Source: an uncultured Christensenella sp.
Lineage (GTDB): Bacteria > Bacillota > Clostridia > Christensenellales > Borkfalkiaceae
NCBI GenBank assembly: GCA_910578565.1
Contig: CAJTQF010000001.1
Coordinates: forward strand, 310,001-374,000
Length of the DNA stretch: 64,000 nucleotides
Reading direction: 5' to 3'
In this document: positions 16,550 to 26,648 of the stretch, piece after piece
Layout of the letters: each line of letters opens with the position of its first letter
How positions within the stretch are numbered: position 1 is the stretch's first letter
Notes under the pieces: generated by a model
The model's input: only the letters and a program-made list of their open reading frames with translations
Database searches by the model: none
What the model was told of the DNA's origin: nothing
Translations under genes and position numbers: made by a program

Positions 16550-19069
16550 ATGGATTATATGGACAGATTTTCCGACAATCTGCAAAGGGTTTTTTCCATT
16601 GCGGAGGAAGCCGCAAAGGCATACGGTTGCAGTTATATCGGTAGCGAGCATATCATTTTTGCTATGCTCAACTGCCGCGATTGCACCGCCAACAGAATAT
16701 TGAATTCGTGCAACGTAAACACGGCAATGTATAAAGAGTACTTTGCCCGCTCGATAGACAGACACTCGAATATTAACGGTTTGACTCCGCGCACAAAGCA
16801 TATGATAGAGCGCGCGGTAGAGCTTTCCATTGACCTGAACGGCGAAGATTCTCTTGCGGGTACGGAGCATATGCTGCTTGCCGTAATGTCTTCTACCGAG
16901 TGCCTTGCAATGCGCATATTCCACGCGATAGGCGTGAATATGACCCAGCTTGCCAGCAAACTCGAACTTGCTATAAACAACGGCTCTGACGACGCGGAAG
17001 AAGAACCCGAAGAAGAGAGAGAGCCTTTTATCTTCGGTTCGCAAAACAAGGGCGGTAACCAAGGTAAAAATATTTTTCAGAAATCTGCCGAGCGCAAGAG
17101 CGAAGGCGGGCTTGACAAGCGCATTTTGCAGTACGGTACCGACCTGACCCAAAAGGCGCGCGAAGGCAAAATAGACCCCGTAATAGGCAGAAAAAAGGAA
17201 ATAGACAAAATAATTCAGGTGCTTTCGCGCCGCACGAAAAACAACCCCGTTCTCATAGGCGAACCGGGCGTAGGCAAGAGCGCGGTAGTCGAGGGGCTGG
17301 CGCAGTCGATAATCAAAAACGAAGTTCCCGACCTGCTTAAAAACAAAATAGTATTTTCGCTTGACCTTGCGGGAATGGTTGCCGGCGCGAAGTACCGCGG
17401 CGACTTTGAAGAAAGGCTGAAAAACGCAATTAATTCAATCAAGAACAGCGGCAACGTAATATTGTTCATTGACGAAATCCACAATATCGTTGGCGCGGGT
17501 TCCACTTCGGACGGAAATCTGGACGCGGCGAATATTTTAAAGCCTATGCTTGCCCGCGGCGAGTTGCAGACAATCGGCGCAACCACCTTGGAAGAGTACA
17601 GAAAATACATTGAAAAGGACGCGGCGCTCGAACGCCGTTTTACCCCCGTGCAGGTTGAAGAACCCACGGTTGACGACACAATCGCAATTTTGCAGGGACT
17701 GCGCGACAAGTACGAAGCCCACCACAAAGTGGTTATAACCGACGACGCGATAAATGCCGCCGCTCACCTTTCCGACAGATATATTACGGACAGATTTTTG
17801 CCCGACAAGGCAATCGATTTAATCGACGAAGCGGCATCGCGCGCGCGCCTGAACAGTCTTAACAGCCCCGAAGAAATCAGGGAACTGGAAGAAAAACTTA
17901 AACGCCTTAATATGGAAAAAAACAAGGCGGCAAAGGGCGAGAACTATACGCAGGCGCAAAAACTCGTAAACGAAATAAACGAAGTACAGGAAAAGATAAA
18001 CAAACTGAATTCCGACTGGAAAGGCGAAAAGCAGACCGCCGCGCCCATAATAGGCAGTAACGAAATTGCCGACATAGTGAGCGGCTGGACGGGCGTTCCC
18101 GTTGTCAAACTTACCGAACAGGAGAGTGAAAAACTTCTTCATCTGGAAGAAAATCTCCACAAACGCATTATCGGTCAGGACGAAGCGGTGAGCGCAGTAT
18201 CCCGAGCAATCCGCCGCGCGAGAGCGGGTCTTGCCGAACCCAACAAACCCATAGGTTCGTTTATTTTCGTAGGTCCTACGGGCGTTGGTAAAACAGACCT
18301 TGCCAAGGCTCTTGCCGAAAGTATGTTCGGCGACGAGCGGCTTATGGTGCGTCTGGATATGTCCGAATTTATGGAAAAGCACTCCGTTTCAAAATTAATA
18401 GGCGCGCCCCCGGGATATATAGGATATGACGACAACAACGGCGGACAGCTCACAGAAAAGGTGAGAAGAAAGCCTTATTCCGTCGTGCTTTTCGACGAAG
18501 TGGAAAAAGCCCACCCCGACGTTTTTAACGTGCTTTTGCAGATTCTGGACGACGGCAGACTGACCGACAGCAAGGGCAGGGTTATCAACTTCAAAAACAC
18601 TATTATAATAATGACTTCCAACGTAGGCGCGGGTCAGATTAAAAAGATGGCTAACTTCGGTTTCGCTAACCCCGAAAGCGACGGGTACGACAATATGAAG
18701 GATGCTATTAACGAAGCCCTGCGCGAACAGTTTAAACCCGAGTTTTTGAACAGACTTGACGATATTATTATCTTCCGCAAGCTGACCAAGGACGAAGCGG
18801 CGCAAATATGCACGAAGATTATCGACGGACTTTCCGAAAGGCTTAAAGCGAGAAACGTCACCCTTAAAATTACCGACGAAGCAATGACCAAACTTGTAGA
18901 CGAAGGCTATAACGATATGTTCGGCGCGCGTCCGTTGAAAAGGATAATTCAGAAACGTATTGAAGACCGACTTTCAGATGAAATTTTGTCCGGTCACGTT
19001 CTTCCGGGCGAAGAAGTTCGGGTATGCGTGAAAGACGGAGAGTTTGTATTCCGTTCCGATAAAAAGTAA
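16550..19069 (+). CDS. clpC: ClpC, AAA+ unfoldase of the ClpCP protease
   Basis: An 839-residue Hsp100 protein. It has two N-terminal Clp repeat units (about 1-150), D1 with Walker A GEPGVGKS near 238-245 and Walker B FIDEIHN, a coiled-coil middle domain (about 425-490) and D2 with Walker A GPTGVGKT near 576-583. A GF-containing loop after the D2 core (ANFGFANPE) may dock ClpP. It unfolds substrates, including arginine-phosphorylated proteins marked by McsB, and feeds them to ClpP. AAGGAGG lies seven bases or so before the ATG. It closes the mcsA-mcsB-clpC operon; no radA or disA follows. Confidence 0.95.
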   Translation: MDYMDRFSDNLQRVFSIAEEAAKAYGCSYIGSEHIIFAMLNCRDCTANRILNSCNVNTAMYKEYFARSIDRHSNINGLTPRTKHMIERAVELSIDLNGEDSLAGTEHMLLAVMSSTECLAMRIFHAIGVNMTQLASKLELAINNGSDDAEEEPEEEREPFIFGSQNKGGNQGKNIFQKSAERKSEGGLDKRILQYGTDLTQKAREGKIDPVIGRKKEIDKIIQVLSRRTKNNPVLIGEPGVGKSAVVEGLAQSIIKNEVPDLLKNKIVFSLDLAGMVAGAKYRGDFEERLKNAINSIKNSGNVILFIDEIHNIVGAGSTSDGNLDAANILKPMLARGELQTIGATTLEEYRKYIEKDAALERRFTPVQVEEPTVDDTIAILQGLRDKYEAHHKVVITDDAINAAAHLSDRYITDRFLPDKAIDLIDEAASRARLNSLNSPEEIRELEEKLKRLNMEKNKAAKGENYTQAQKLVNEINEVQEKINKLNSDWKGEKQTAAPIIGSNEIADIVSGWTGVPVVKLTEQESEKLLHLEENLHKRIIGQDEAVSAVSRAIRRARAGLAEPNKPIGSFIFVGPTGVGKTDLAKALAESMFGDERLMVRLDMSEFMEKHSVSKLIGAPPGYIGYDDNNGGQLTEKVRRKPYSVVLFDEVEKAHPDVFNVLLQILDDGRLTDSKGRVINFKNTIIIMTSNVGAGQIKKMANFGFANPESDGYDNMKDAINEALREQFKPEFLNRLDDIIIFRKLTKDEAAQICTKIIDGLSERLKARNVTLKITDEAMTKLVDEGYNDMFGARPLKRIIQKRIEDRLSDEILSGHVLPGEEVRVCVKDGEFVFRSDKK

Positions 19070-19084
19070 TCAGATATTATCAAT

Positions 19085-19114
19085 TACCCCGCGCGGCAAA
19101 AGCCGCGCGGGGTA
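19085..19114 (+). terminator. Terminator of the mcsA-mcsB-clpC operon
   Basis: A 10-bp GC-rich stem (ACCCCGCGCGGC with GCCGCGCGGGGT) is followed by a short T-rich tail. Confidence 0.7.
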
Positions 19115-19211
19115 GTTTAACGCCTGTAACGGAAAAAACTACTGACGTTATACAATATATTGTGGTTGCGTACGCGGGTAACCACAATTTTAAAAAAATT
19201 GTCAAAAAGTA

Positions 19212-19240
19212 TTGAAAAAATAATTTTGCCGTGTTATAAT
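19212..19240 (+). promoter_or_regulatory. Promoter of the giant surface protein gene
   Basis: TTGAAA at 19212-19217 and TATAAT at 19235-19240 are 17 bases apart. The implied leader of about 160 bases contains the inverted repeat at 19258-19325. Confidence 0.6.
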
Positions 19241-19257
19241 TTTTGTACCTATCTGGA

Positions 19258-19325
19258 TGTCATTTCGGGCGAAGCATAGAAATATCCTGAATCAAGAGAG
19301 ATTCTTCGGCAGGCTCAGAATGACA
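19258..19325. repeat. Intergenic palindromic repeat of the GTCATTCTGAGC type
   Basis: The segment starts TGTCATTTCGGGCGAAGC and ends GGCTCAGAATGACA, so its ends are imperfect inverted repeats around ATTCTTCGGC. It resembles the dispersed palindromes with the GTCATTCTGAGCGAAG core found between genes in many bacteria. A further half copy (CGCTCGGAATGACA) lies at about 19350-19364. It sits in the 5' leader of the next gene, where it could form an RNA hairpin. Confidence 0.5.
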
Positions 19326-19408
19326 AAGTGGTGTTTAGAAAGATTAAACAACGCTCGGAATGACAGGTTAATAACAATAAATATATTTGGTATTTAAGGA
19401 GATACGAA

Positions 19409-22400
19409 ATGATAAAGAAAAGAGCGCACGTAACCCGTATAGGGGGGGGGGTACACACTTTCTGAAATAAGCCGTGGCAAGCGCCTATGGCTGTCTTTAA
19501 TACTGACTTTTGTGTGCGCAGCATTGGTATGCTGTGCTTTTATACTGCCCAAAACGGGCAATATCGGCGCTGACGCGGCTGTTGTTCCCAACGACGGGCA
19601 AAACAAGGTTGTCTATACGGCAACCGATTTAAAACAATGGTATAATACTGCTGCTAAGAATAGTCAACCTACTGTTCCGTATAGCACGCTTACTGCCGTG
19701 AATACTGCTTACGGAAATGCTGTTTTTGATTCCGATACCAAAACTGCTTCGTTGTCTAAAAAAAATCTTGGGTTTCATCAACTTGTCGGCTACATTGCTT
19801 TTAAAGCGGAAATAGAAGTTCCTGCAATGACCGAGTACAAAATTGATTTTTCATATTCGCTTTCTTATAAAAGAACGGCAAATAATTCTGCGAGTACTAC
19901 TATGCTCGGCGTCGATATAATTTATTTCGGGAATACGGCGGACGACCCTTCTGCACAAGACCAGTCGGCATCATTGATATTGGACGGATATAATACACCT
20001 GTTACTCCGTCTAACTATTTATTGAAAAGATATTTTATACATAACAGTAATTCTATACAGTATGCAAACGGTACGGTCCCCACAATAACTTGTACAAACA
20101 ACACAAATACTCCCCAATCGTATACGGCTTTTTTCGGTTTTAATGCAGGCTCGTCTGCAGGTTCGACATATAATTGCTCTCATTGGGCGGATTTGGTGAT
20201 GTCCGATGAGATAACGGTAACGGCAATAGATACGCCTACCGTAGATAAAACTTCCGTCGATTACACCGGCGGCGATTTGAATTTCACCTTACAAGACTGG
20301 GACAGAACGAGAGTAGCGCTTACAAAGGCGACTTATCAAACAATTTCAGGCAAAACAACGACTCTGTATACATATGACAATACAGCCGACGAAACAGTTA
20401 CGGGGACAAATCCTGTATCTGCAAGCGGTGTCTGGACGGTTCAAAATGCCGGGACTTATACGTTATACTTCGATATTTATTATTGGTGCGGCGCGGTTTG
20501 GGATTCGTCTGACAGTGACCAAAGTACGAAAACTGTTACTTTCAAAGTTGAGCCGAAACAGATAGATAAACCTACAATTACCGCCGGCGAAAAATCTTAT
20601 ACGGGCAGTGCGGTTACGTTTGCTCTCAACACAAGTCTTTCTGCGGCGGATTGGTTGAAGTATATAAAAATGGACTCGGTAACAGAAGCGGCGGGCGGTT
20701 CGACGGCGAGCGTGAGCGATAAGCAAGACAGTACGTTTGAAATCACGGACGTGGGTGCTTACGATATTATTTTCGCGCTTAAAGATACCGATAACACCGT
20801 ATGGTCTGATACTCCCGCGACGGCGGGCGGGACAGCCAAGGTTTCACTTAAAGTTACCCCTAAATCGCTTACTACGGTGTTGGATTGCAGTTCTCTCAAC
20901 AGCGGCAACTGGGAATGGGACTCTGGCACGGACAACGTTGAAATTTCGGTTGTCGTTTCAGGCTTTGTACTTCCTTCGGACGCCGATAAAAACGATTCAA
21001 AACGCGTTACGTTAAAATATTATTACATAGACGGCGACAACGAAATTTCGCTTAACGGCGATATAAAGAGCGAAGAATACGACCCTACGGCAAAAACCGT
21101 TACGGCGAAGATTCTGATGCCGTCAACGCTTGGGCAAGGCGAATATACTTTCGGCGTAAAGCCTGACGGCACTTCGGGTGCAAACGGCAACTATACCGTT
21201 AATGAAAATTCGGCAAAGCATTCTTTCACGGTAAAATCTGCAAGTTTAGACCCTTCGACCCTTGTCTGGACATATCTTAAAGACAATAACGCTTCAAACG
21301 AAACACTTGCCCAGAACGGAAAATTAAGTTATTCAACAAATAACGGTAATGCGGTCACAATCAGTCCGCAAGTTCAGCTGTTTGTAAATAACAAGTACGA
21401 TTACAGTAATTTCGTTCGTGAAGACGGATACTCGGGTTCGACTTCGGCAAGCGGCGTAGGGACTTATGCAACTACGGTTACGCTGAAAATTACCGATACC
21501 GAGCATGTGTTTGCAAACCCCAACAGCGACGCAAACGTAACCGTTTCTTCCGACGGGCTTACGGCAACCGTCAAACTCAACTGGGAAATTGAAAAGCGTG
21601 AAATCGATCTTTCGGCAGTTCCTTTCGAGTATAACGACGGTATAAACGGATGGCAGCCTTACAACCCTGAAAATCCGCCCGAGAAGACGGGGCACAATTT
21701 TACAATCCGCGTAACTTCGGCGGATATGCCCGAAGGCGTGATAAAAGCAGACTTTATACCGGGCGCAGACCAACAGGGTCCCGGGGTAATGAAATTCGAA
21801 CTTGAATTCGAACTTGACGATAACCATAAAGCAAAGGACGGCAAACTAACCGTCGGCTATTCAATGACTATAACGGGAAAGCAAATTTCCGCCAACTGGG
21901 TGGTTACAACGCTTAAAGACGCCGACGGTAACGAAGTAAAAGACGGTTTTAACGTGCCTTATTATATTTATAAACTCGACGTACCCGAAACCGACCCTGC
22001 TTATCCTTTTATAAGATACGAATATTATAAAGTCGACCCCGCAACGGGCGAACCCGATCTGAACGCTTTCATTACAGGCGGTATTGACGAAATAATTAAA
22101 CCTACTTCCGAAGGCGGTCTCGGCGCAAGCTCTAACAGCCGCGTGCAGGTGTACGTCCGCGCGTTTCTTGACGGTATGACCCAGATTAACGGCGTTGACC
22201 CTTACGAACTTAAATTTTCCGATAAACAGCCCGAATATAAAAAAGTTTGGGTCGGTGAAAATAAAACTCCGGTCGATCTGACTGCGGGTACGGTTACGTC
22301 GATTACGTTCGGCGGAAGCGTAAACGCAACGGATACTTATGTTTTGACAAACCGCAAAACTTCGCTCGCGTTGGATACGTCTTTCTACAAAGTATCGCTG

Positions 22401-24185
22401 TACAATAAGGACGAAACCGAACTTATAGCCGACGAAATAAGAAACGGATTTGATTTTTCAAAACTGAATGCGGGCGATTATAAAATTGTAGTTACGTTAA
22501 CGGAGTCTGTTGAAGAAAGTTATATTCTCACTTCAACCAATCTTAATTTCAAGGTAAACCCCGTGGTTCTTGCGGTACCGACGTTAAAAGACGGGGCGGA
22601 GCTGATATTCAACGGCGACACGCAACAGCTTGAACCGATGCTCGACAATTTCGACTCGGAATATATGGAGTTTGCGGCGAACTCGATAAACGAAGGCAGG
22701 GACGCGGGCAATTATAAAGCGGTTATAAATATCAAAGCGGAGTATGCGGGGAATTATATCTTCGCTATGCCCGCCGCGGTAGAAACGCCTGTAAAATCAG
22801 CTCTGGCAGATGAAGGCGCGGCAACAGATTTGCCCGAAGTAACGGACGGCGGCAGGACGGCGGCGTTCAAGTGGAGCATAGGGAAATACGTCATAGACAC
22901 AACGGTAAGCGGGGCGTGGAACTTCGGCAAAAACGGCGCAAGCCTGAACCTGCCCAACTGGCTGACGGCGTTGACGACGGGCGCGGAACCGAGTCTGGTA
23001 ATGCGCACGCTGTACTATGATACGGAAGGCAAACCGTTGGAGAACGTAGAGCTGAAGGGCGGCAACAAATACATAGTAGCGGCGTATATAGACCCTGCCT
23101 GTGCCGACGCGGGCAACGTAGAGTTCAAAAACCAGACGGTAGACCCTATGACGGGACTTACGACTACGCCGCAGACGTCGTACACCGTCCCGAAGAGCGG
23201 TGCGGCGGCGTTTGTCGGCAATGTAAAGGACTTTGTAACCAAGACCTGGCTTGGGCTTCCTATCTGGGCGTGGCTGGCGATAGGGCTTGCGGTACTTATA
23301 CTGTTGATAATAATAATCGCGGTGGCGTGCAAACGCAGGAAGAGCAAGGAACAGCGCGCGGAAGAAAAGGCGCGCAAGGAAGAAGAGAAAGCGCGCCGCG
23401 AAGAAGAGCGCAGGCTACAACAGGAGAGAATAGAAGCGGAACGCGAGCTTGCGAGGGCGAAGCAGGAAGCGGAGCTTGAAAAGATACGCGCGCAGGCAAA
23501 TATGGCAAACGCGGGAATGGCGGCAACGGCAATGGCAATGCAACAGCCCGCGCAACAGGTTCAACAGCCTATGCCCGTTCCGGTACAACAACCTCAGACG
23601 CCTGTACAGCAACCTGTATCTGTCGGTACGGATTATTCCGTTCTTGCCGAGATAAAGGCTGAACTTGCTGAAATCAAAGCCCGCCAGAATATGGGCGCGC
23701 AAACAGGCGTACAGTTTTCAAACGACCCTGTGGCTGCGGCTGAGCTTATCAGGCTTAAAGCTGAAAACGAAGCGCATATGAGAGCGGAACTTGAACGCGC
23801 ACGGTCCGAAGCGGAGCGCGCGAGAATGGAAACCGAACTTGCGAGAGTGCGGGCTGACAGCCGATATGCTTACCCTGCCCAGCAGTTTGAACCTGCGGGA
23901 ACTATGCGTGGCGGAGATATGGAAAAGATAGGCGCGCTGGCGGTGGCTATCTGGCAGAGCATGAACAAGGCGGCAGAACCCGCGGCGTTGAAACCTGCGG
24001 CGGAAACTCCGCAAATTGCGGAAGAGAGCGCAAGCTCGTCCGCTATGTACCCGCCCGACGCGGTGATAACCACTACGACCACGGTAGACACAACGCAAAA
24101 GCCTTTGCGCAGGGAACGCGAAAACAGCGACGTGTCGGGATTTTCCGATCTTGACGGATTCTACGACGCCTATATAGAAAAATAA
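19409..24185 (+). CDS. Giant cell-surface Ig-like protein, out of frame at a G10 tract
   Basis: The best start is the ATG at 19409, eight bases after TTAAGGAG, but its frame meets a TGA at 19463-19465 after a run of ten G (19442-19451). With nine or twelve G the frame joins the long downstream frame and gives about 1591 residues. The joined N-terminus is a proper signal peptide: basic residues, then LWLSLILTFVCAALVCCAFIL. The body is a chain of beta-sandwich repeats with MBG/YDG-like landmarks (TITAGEKSYTGSAVTF). Near the C-terminus a membrane helix (WLAIGLAVLILLIIIIAVAC) is followed by a long basic/acidic, Ala-Glu-rich cytoplasmic coiled coil and a Gln/Pro-rich linker. Without the tract the only start is a GTG at 19512 inside the signal helix. 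Phase variation by slippage is the favoured reading; an assembly error or a fixed mutation is possible. Confidence 0.75.
19442..19451 (+). repeat. Homopolymeric G10 tract, candidate phase-variation switch
   Basis: Ten consecutive G bases lie 33 bases after the ATG of the giant surface gene. The sequence as given is in the off phase; losing one G or gaining two restores the full frame. Confidence 0.8.
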
Positions 24186-24199
24186 TTGTGACGGTAAAT

Positions 24200-24235
24200 T
24201 AAAGCCGCCCGCGGAATTTCCGCGGGCGGCTTTAT
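24200..24235 (+). terminator. Terminator of the giant surface protein gene
   Basis: AAAGCCGCCCGCGGAA and TTCCGCGGGCGGCTTT form a long GC-rich stem ending in a short T run. Confidence 0.8.
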
Positions 24236-24300
24236 GTGTTTTTAAGGTACGCGCTGTATACGCATTTGCATATAATGTATTACTGCAAAAGGGATAAATA

Positions 24301-25377
24301 ATGACTTTAAGCGTGTGTCTTATCGTAAAAGACGAAGAACAGGTTTTAGAGCGGTGCCTTATGTGCGCCGCCCTGTTTGCCGACGAAATAGTAGTCGTTG
24401 ATACCGGTTCTTCCGACAATACCGTTGAAATAGCTAAAAAATTTACCGATAAGGTTTATTTTTTTAAATGGAGCGACGATTTTTCCGCCGCCCGCAATTT
24501 TGCTTTTGACAAAGCCGAATGCGACCTTGTTATGTGGCTTGACGCGGACGACGTTATAACGGACGAAAACTGCGCTAAAATCGCACGGCTTAAAAACAAT
24601 TTCGATAACTACGATATGGCGATTTTGCCGTATGCGGCGGCGTTCGATAACGGCGAACCGACTTTTGTTTACGACAGAGAGCGTATATTCAGGCGCAGCG
24701 GGAATTACAGGTTCGCGGGCGCCGTTCACGAAGCGGTTACGCCAAGCGGAAGAATACTTCATGCCGACGCGGTAATTTATCATAAAAAGTTAAAAGGCGG
24801 AGAGCCGCTCAGAAATCTGCGTATATTGCAAAAGCAAATAGCCGCGGGGAAGCCGCTTGACGACAGACAAAAATTTTACTACGGCAGGGAGCTTTTCTTC
24901 AATAAAATGTACAGGGAAGCCGCCGCCGTGCTGGAAGATTTTTTAAACGGCGGCGGTTGGGTTGTAAATAAAATCGAAGCGTGTCTTAATTTGTATACGG
25001 CGTATTCGGATATCGGGGACGATAAAAGCGCGGTCAATGCGCTTTTGCGCAGTTTTACTTTCGCTCCGCCGCAGAGTCAGGCTTGCTGTATTCTCGGAGG
25101 CAGGTTTTTCGATAACGGCGATTTGCAGTCCGCAATCTACTGGTACAATCAGGCTTTGACCGCGCCAAACGACGCGGGCGCTTTTATAAACAGAGATTAC
25201 AGCGGATTTATTCCTTATATGCAGTTATGCGTAATCTATGACAGACTGGGCGATATCGGGCGAGCAAACGATTACAATAACGCCGCAGGTAAGATTAAAC
25301 CGCATAATAAAAGTTATCTTTACAACAAAAAATATTTCAAAAACAAACTCGGTTTAAGAGGTAAAATAGATGATTAA
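24301..25377 (+). CDS. Family 2 glycosyltransferase with TPR-like C-terminus
   Basis: A 358-residue glycosyltransferase of the GT-A fold (GT2). The N-terminus LSVCLIVKDEEQVLERCL, VVVDTGSSDNT near residue 38 and the metal-binding LDADD near 80 are typical of the SunS/WaaE-like group. Residues about 190-330 look like tetratricopeptide helices, as in many protein glycosyltransferases of this group. It overlaps the collagen-like gene by eight bases, so the likely acceptor is that Thr-rich protein, as with glycosylated BclA-type spore proteins. A TATAAT-like box sits at 24271-24276; CATATAAT also resembles a SigE-type -10, so mother-cell expression is possible but not shown. Confidence 0.85.
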   Translation: MTLSVCLIVKDEEQVLERCLMCAALFADEIVVVDTGSSDNTVEIAKKFTDKVYFFKWSDDFSAARNFAFDKAECDLVMWLDADDVITDENCAKIARLKNNFDNYDMAILPYAAAFDNGEPTFVYDRERIFRRSGNYRFAGAVHEAVTPSGRILHADAVIYHKKLKGGEPLRNLRILQKQIAAGKPLDDRQKFYYGRELFFNKMYREAAAVLEDFLNGGGWVVNKIEACLNLYTAYSDIGDDKSAVNALLRSFTFAPPQSQACCILGGRFFDNGDLQSAIYWYNQALTAPNDAGAFINRDYSGFIPYMQLCVIYDRLGDIGRANDYNNAAGKIKPHNKSYLYNKKYFKNKLGLRGKIDD

Positions 25378-26560
25378 AAACTTAATGATGATAGCCTATG
25401 GTTGCCATACCGACGGTTGCGGTTGCGGCTGTAATTCAAACGTCAGAACGGTATACGTCAATACTTTAACAGGTATAACGGGACCTACCGGTCCTACAGG
25501 CGCAACAGGTCCCAGGGGAATAACAGGTCCTGCCGGTCCTACCGGCGCGATGGGCGCCGCCGGTGCAACAGGCGTAACCGGACCTACGGGTCCCGCAGGT
25601 GAAACGGGCGCTACCGGTTTCCGTGGACCCCGTGGCGCAACAGGTGAAGACGGTGCAACAGGCGCAACCGGACCGACCGGACCCACAGGCGCAACGGGCG
25701 CAACAGGACCGACCGGACCCACAGGTGAAAACGGCGCAGACGGTGCAACAGGCGCAACAGGTGAAGACGGTGTAACTGGTGCAACCGGACCTACCGGTCC
25801 CGCAGGCGCAACAGGTGCAACAGGACCCATCGGTCCCACTGGACCCATAGGCGCGACCGGACCGACCGGACCCACAGGCGAAAACGGCGCAGACGGTGCA
25901 ACGGGTGCAACAGGACTTACCGGTCCCACCGGACCCACGGGCGCAACGGGCGCAACAGGACCCATCGGTCCCACTGGACCCATAGGCGCGACCGGACCGA
26001 CCGGACCCACAGGCGAAAACGGCGCAGACGGTGCAACGGGCGCAACAGGACCGACCGGACCCACGGGTGAAAACGGTGCGGACGGCGCAACGGGCGCAAC
26101 AGGACCCACAGGTCCCGCAGGCGCAACCGGCGTCGCAAATTTAAACGCTTACGGCGGACTTTATAACGCTACTCCGCAGACGTTGAATCTGACGTTGGGC
26201 GGAACAACCCAGTTGCCTATTGCCGAAACAATGCCGTTGAAAAACGTAACCTACACTCCTGCAAACAGCATCACCGTTACCAATGCGGGTGTTTACGAAA
26301 TTAATTATTACACTAACGTTTCGGCGGCGCTGGGCACGACGGTTACTTTGGCGGTACGCAGAAACGGAACGGCAATTCCGCAGGCGACAATTTCACGCGT
26401 GCTTTCGGTTGGCGTCGGTTCGCTTTATAACGGAAGTTTCACAATTTCGTTGAACGCGGGCGACGTGATAGATATGGCAATTTCCGCGTTGCTTGCTGTC
26501 GGCGTGACGTTGGGCGGCGGCGTAAACACTACCTTAACAGTAAAACAACTGGACGTATAA
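25370..26560 (+). CDS. Collagen-like protein with BclA-type C-terminal domain
   Basis: A 396-residue protein. A short Cys-rich head (GCHTDGCGCGC) precedes about 75 Gly-X-Y triplets (about residues 34-258), dominated by GPTGPTGATG with GENGADGATG interruptions. The C-terminal 135 residues (from LNAYGGLYN) form a BclA C-terminal-like jelly-roll with an alternating hydrophobic beta pattern. Such proteins trimerise into hair-like filaments on spores and are glycosylated on threonines. There is no signal peptide, as expected for a spore coat or exosporium protein made in the mother cell. The start at 25370 has AAGAGGTA upstream; a second ATG at 25385 is possible. The spore location is inference. 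Confidence 0.85.
   Translation: MIKNLMMIAYGCHTDGCGCGCNSNVRTVYVNTLTGITGPTGPTGATGPRGITGPAGPTGAMGAAGATGVTGPTGPAGETGATGFRGPRGATGEDGATGATGPTGPTGATGATGPTGPTGENGADGATGATGEDGVTGATGPTGPAGATGATGPIGPTGPIGATGPTGPTGENGADGATGATGLTGPTGPTGATGATGPIGPTGPIGATGPTGPTGENGADGATGATGPTGPTGENGADGATGATGPTGPAGATGVANLNAYGGLYNATPQTLNLTLGGTTQLPIAETMPLKNVTYTPANSITVTNAGVYEINYYTNVSAALGTTVTLAVRRNGTAIPQATISRVLSVGVGSLYNGSFTISLNAGDVIDMAISALLAVGVTLGGGVNTTLTVKQLDV
25468..26137 (+). repeat. Gly-X-Y coding repeat region
   Basis: Near-identical 9- to 45-base units encode GPTGPTGATG, GPIGPTGPIGATG and GENGADGATG. A block at about 25828-25910 recurs almost exactly at about 25954-26030. Such tracts expand and contract by recombination and are also prone to assembly collapse, so the true length may differ. 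Confidence 0.85.
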
Positions 26561-26611
26561 TTTCGGACGGCGATTAAGATTTTTGTGTATACTTGAAAAT
26601 CGGTAATAAAT

Positions 26612-26647
26612 TAAGTAGGGCGGCGATTTATAATCGCCGCCCGAATT
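26612..26647. terminator. Bidirectional terminator between collagen gene and comEC
   Basis: GGGCGGCGATT and AATCGCCGCCC form a strong hairpin with T bases on the plus strand. Confidence 0.75.
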
Positions 26648-26648
26648 T

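Noticed and set aside
16523..18891. Several long minus-strand frames opposite clpC
   Set aside because: They follow from the codon bias of clpC, have no ribosome sites and translate to low-complexity sequence; ClpC is unmistakable on the plus strand.
19512..24185. GTG at 19512 as the true start of the giant surface protein
   Set aside because: It lies inside the hydrophobic helix, has no ribosome site, and would remove the basic part of the signal peptide that appears when the frame is read from 19409 through a corrected G tract.
25396..26109. Long minus-strand frame rich in Pro-Val-Ala across the collagen-like gene
   Set aside because: It is the antisense reading of the Gly-X-Y repeats; the plus strand has a start, ribosome site, overlap with the glycosyltransferase and a folded C-terminal domain.
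25468..26137. Short tandem repeats that might be a CRISPR array
   Set aside because: The repeats are 9-base multiples without unique spacers, lie in an open frame and encode Gly-X-Y triplets. No cas genes are present in the window.
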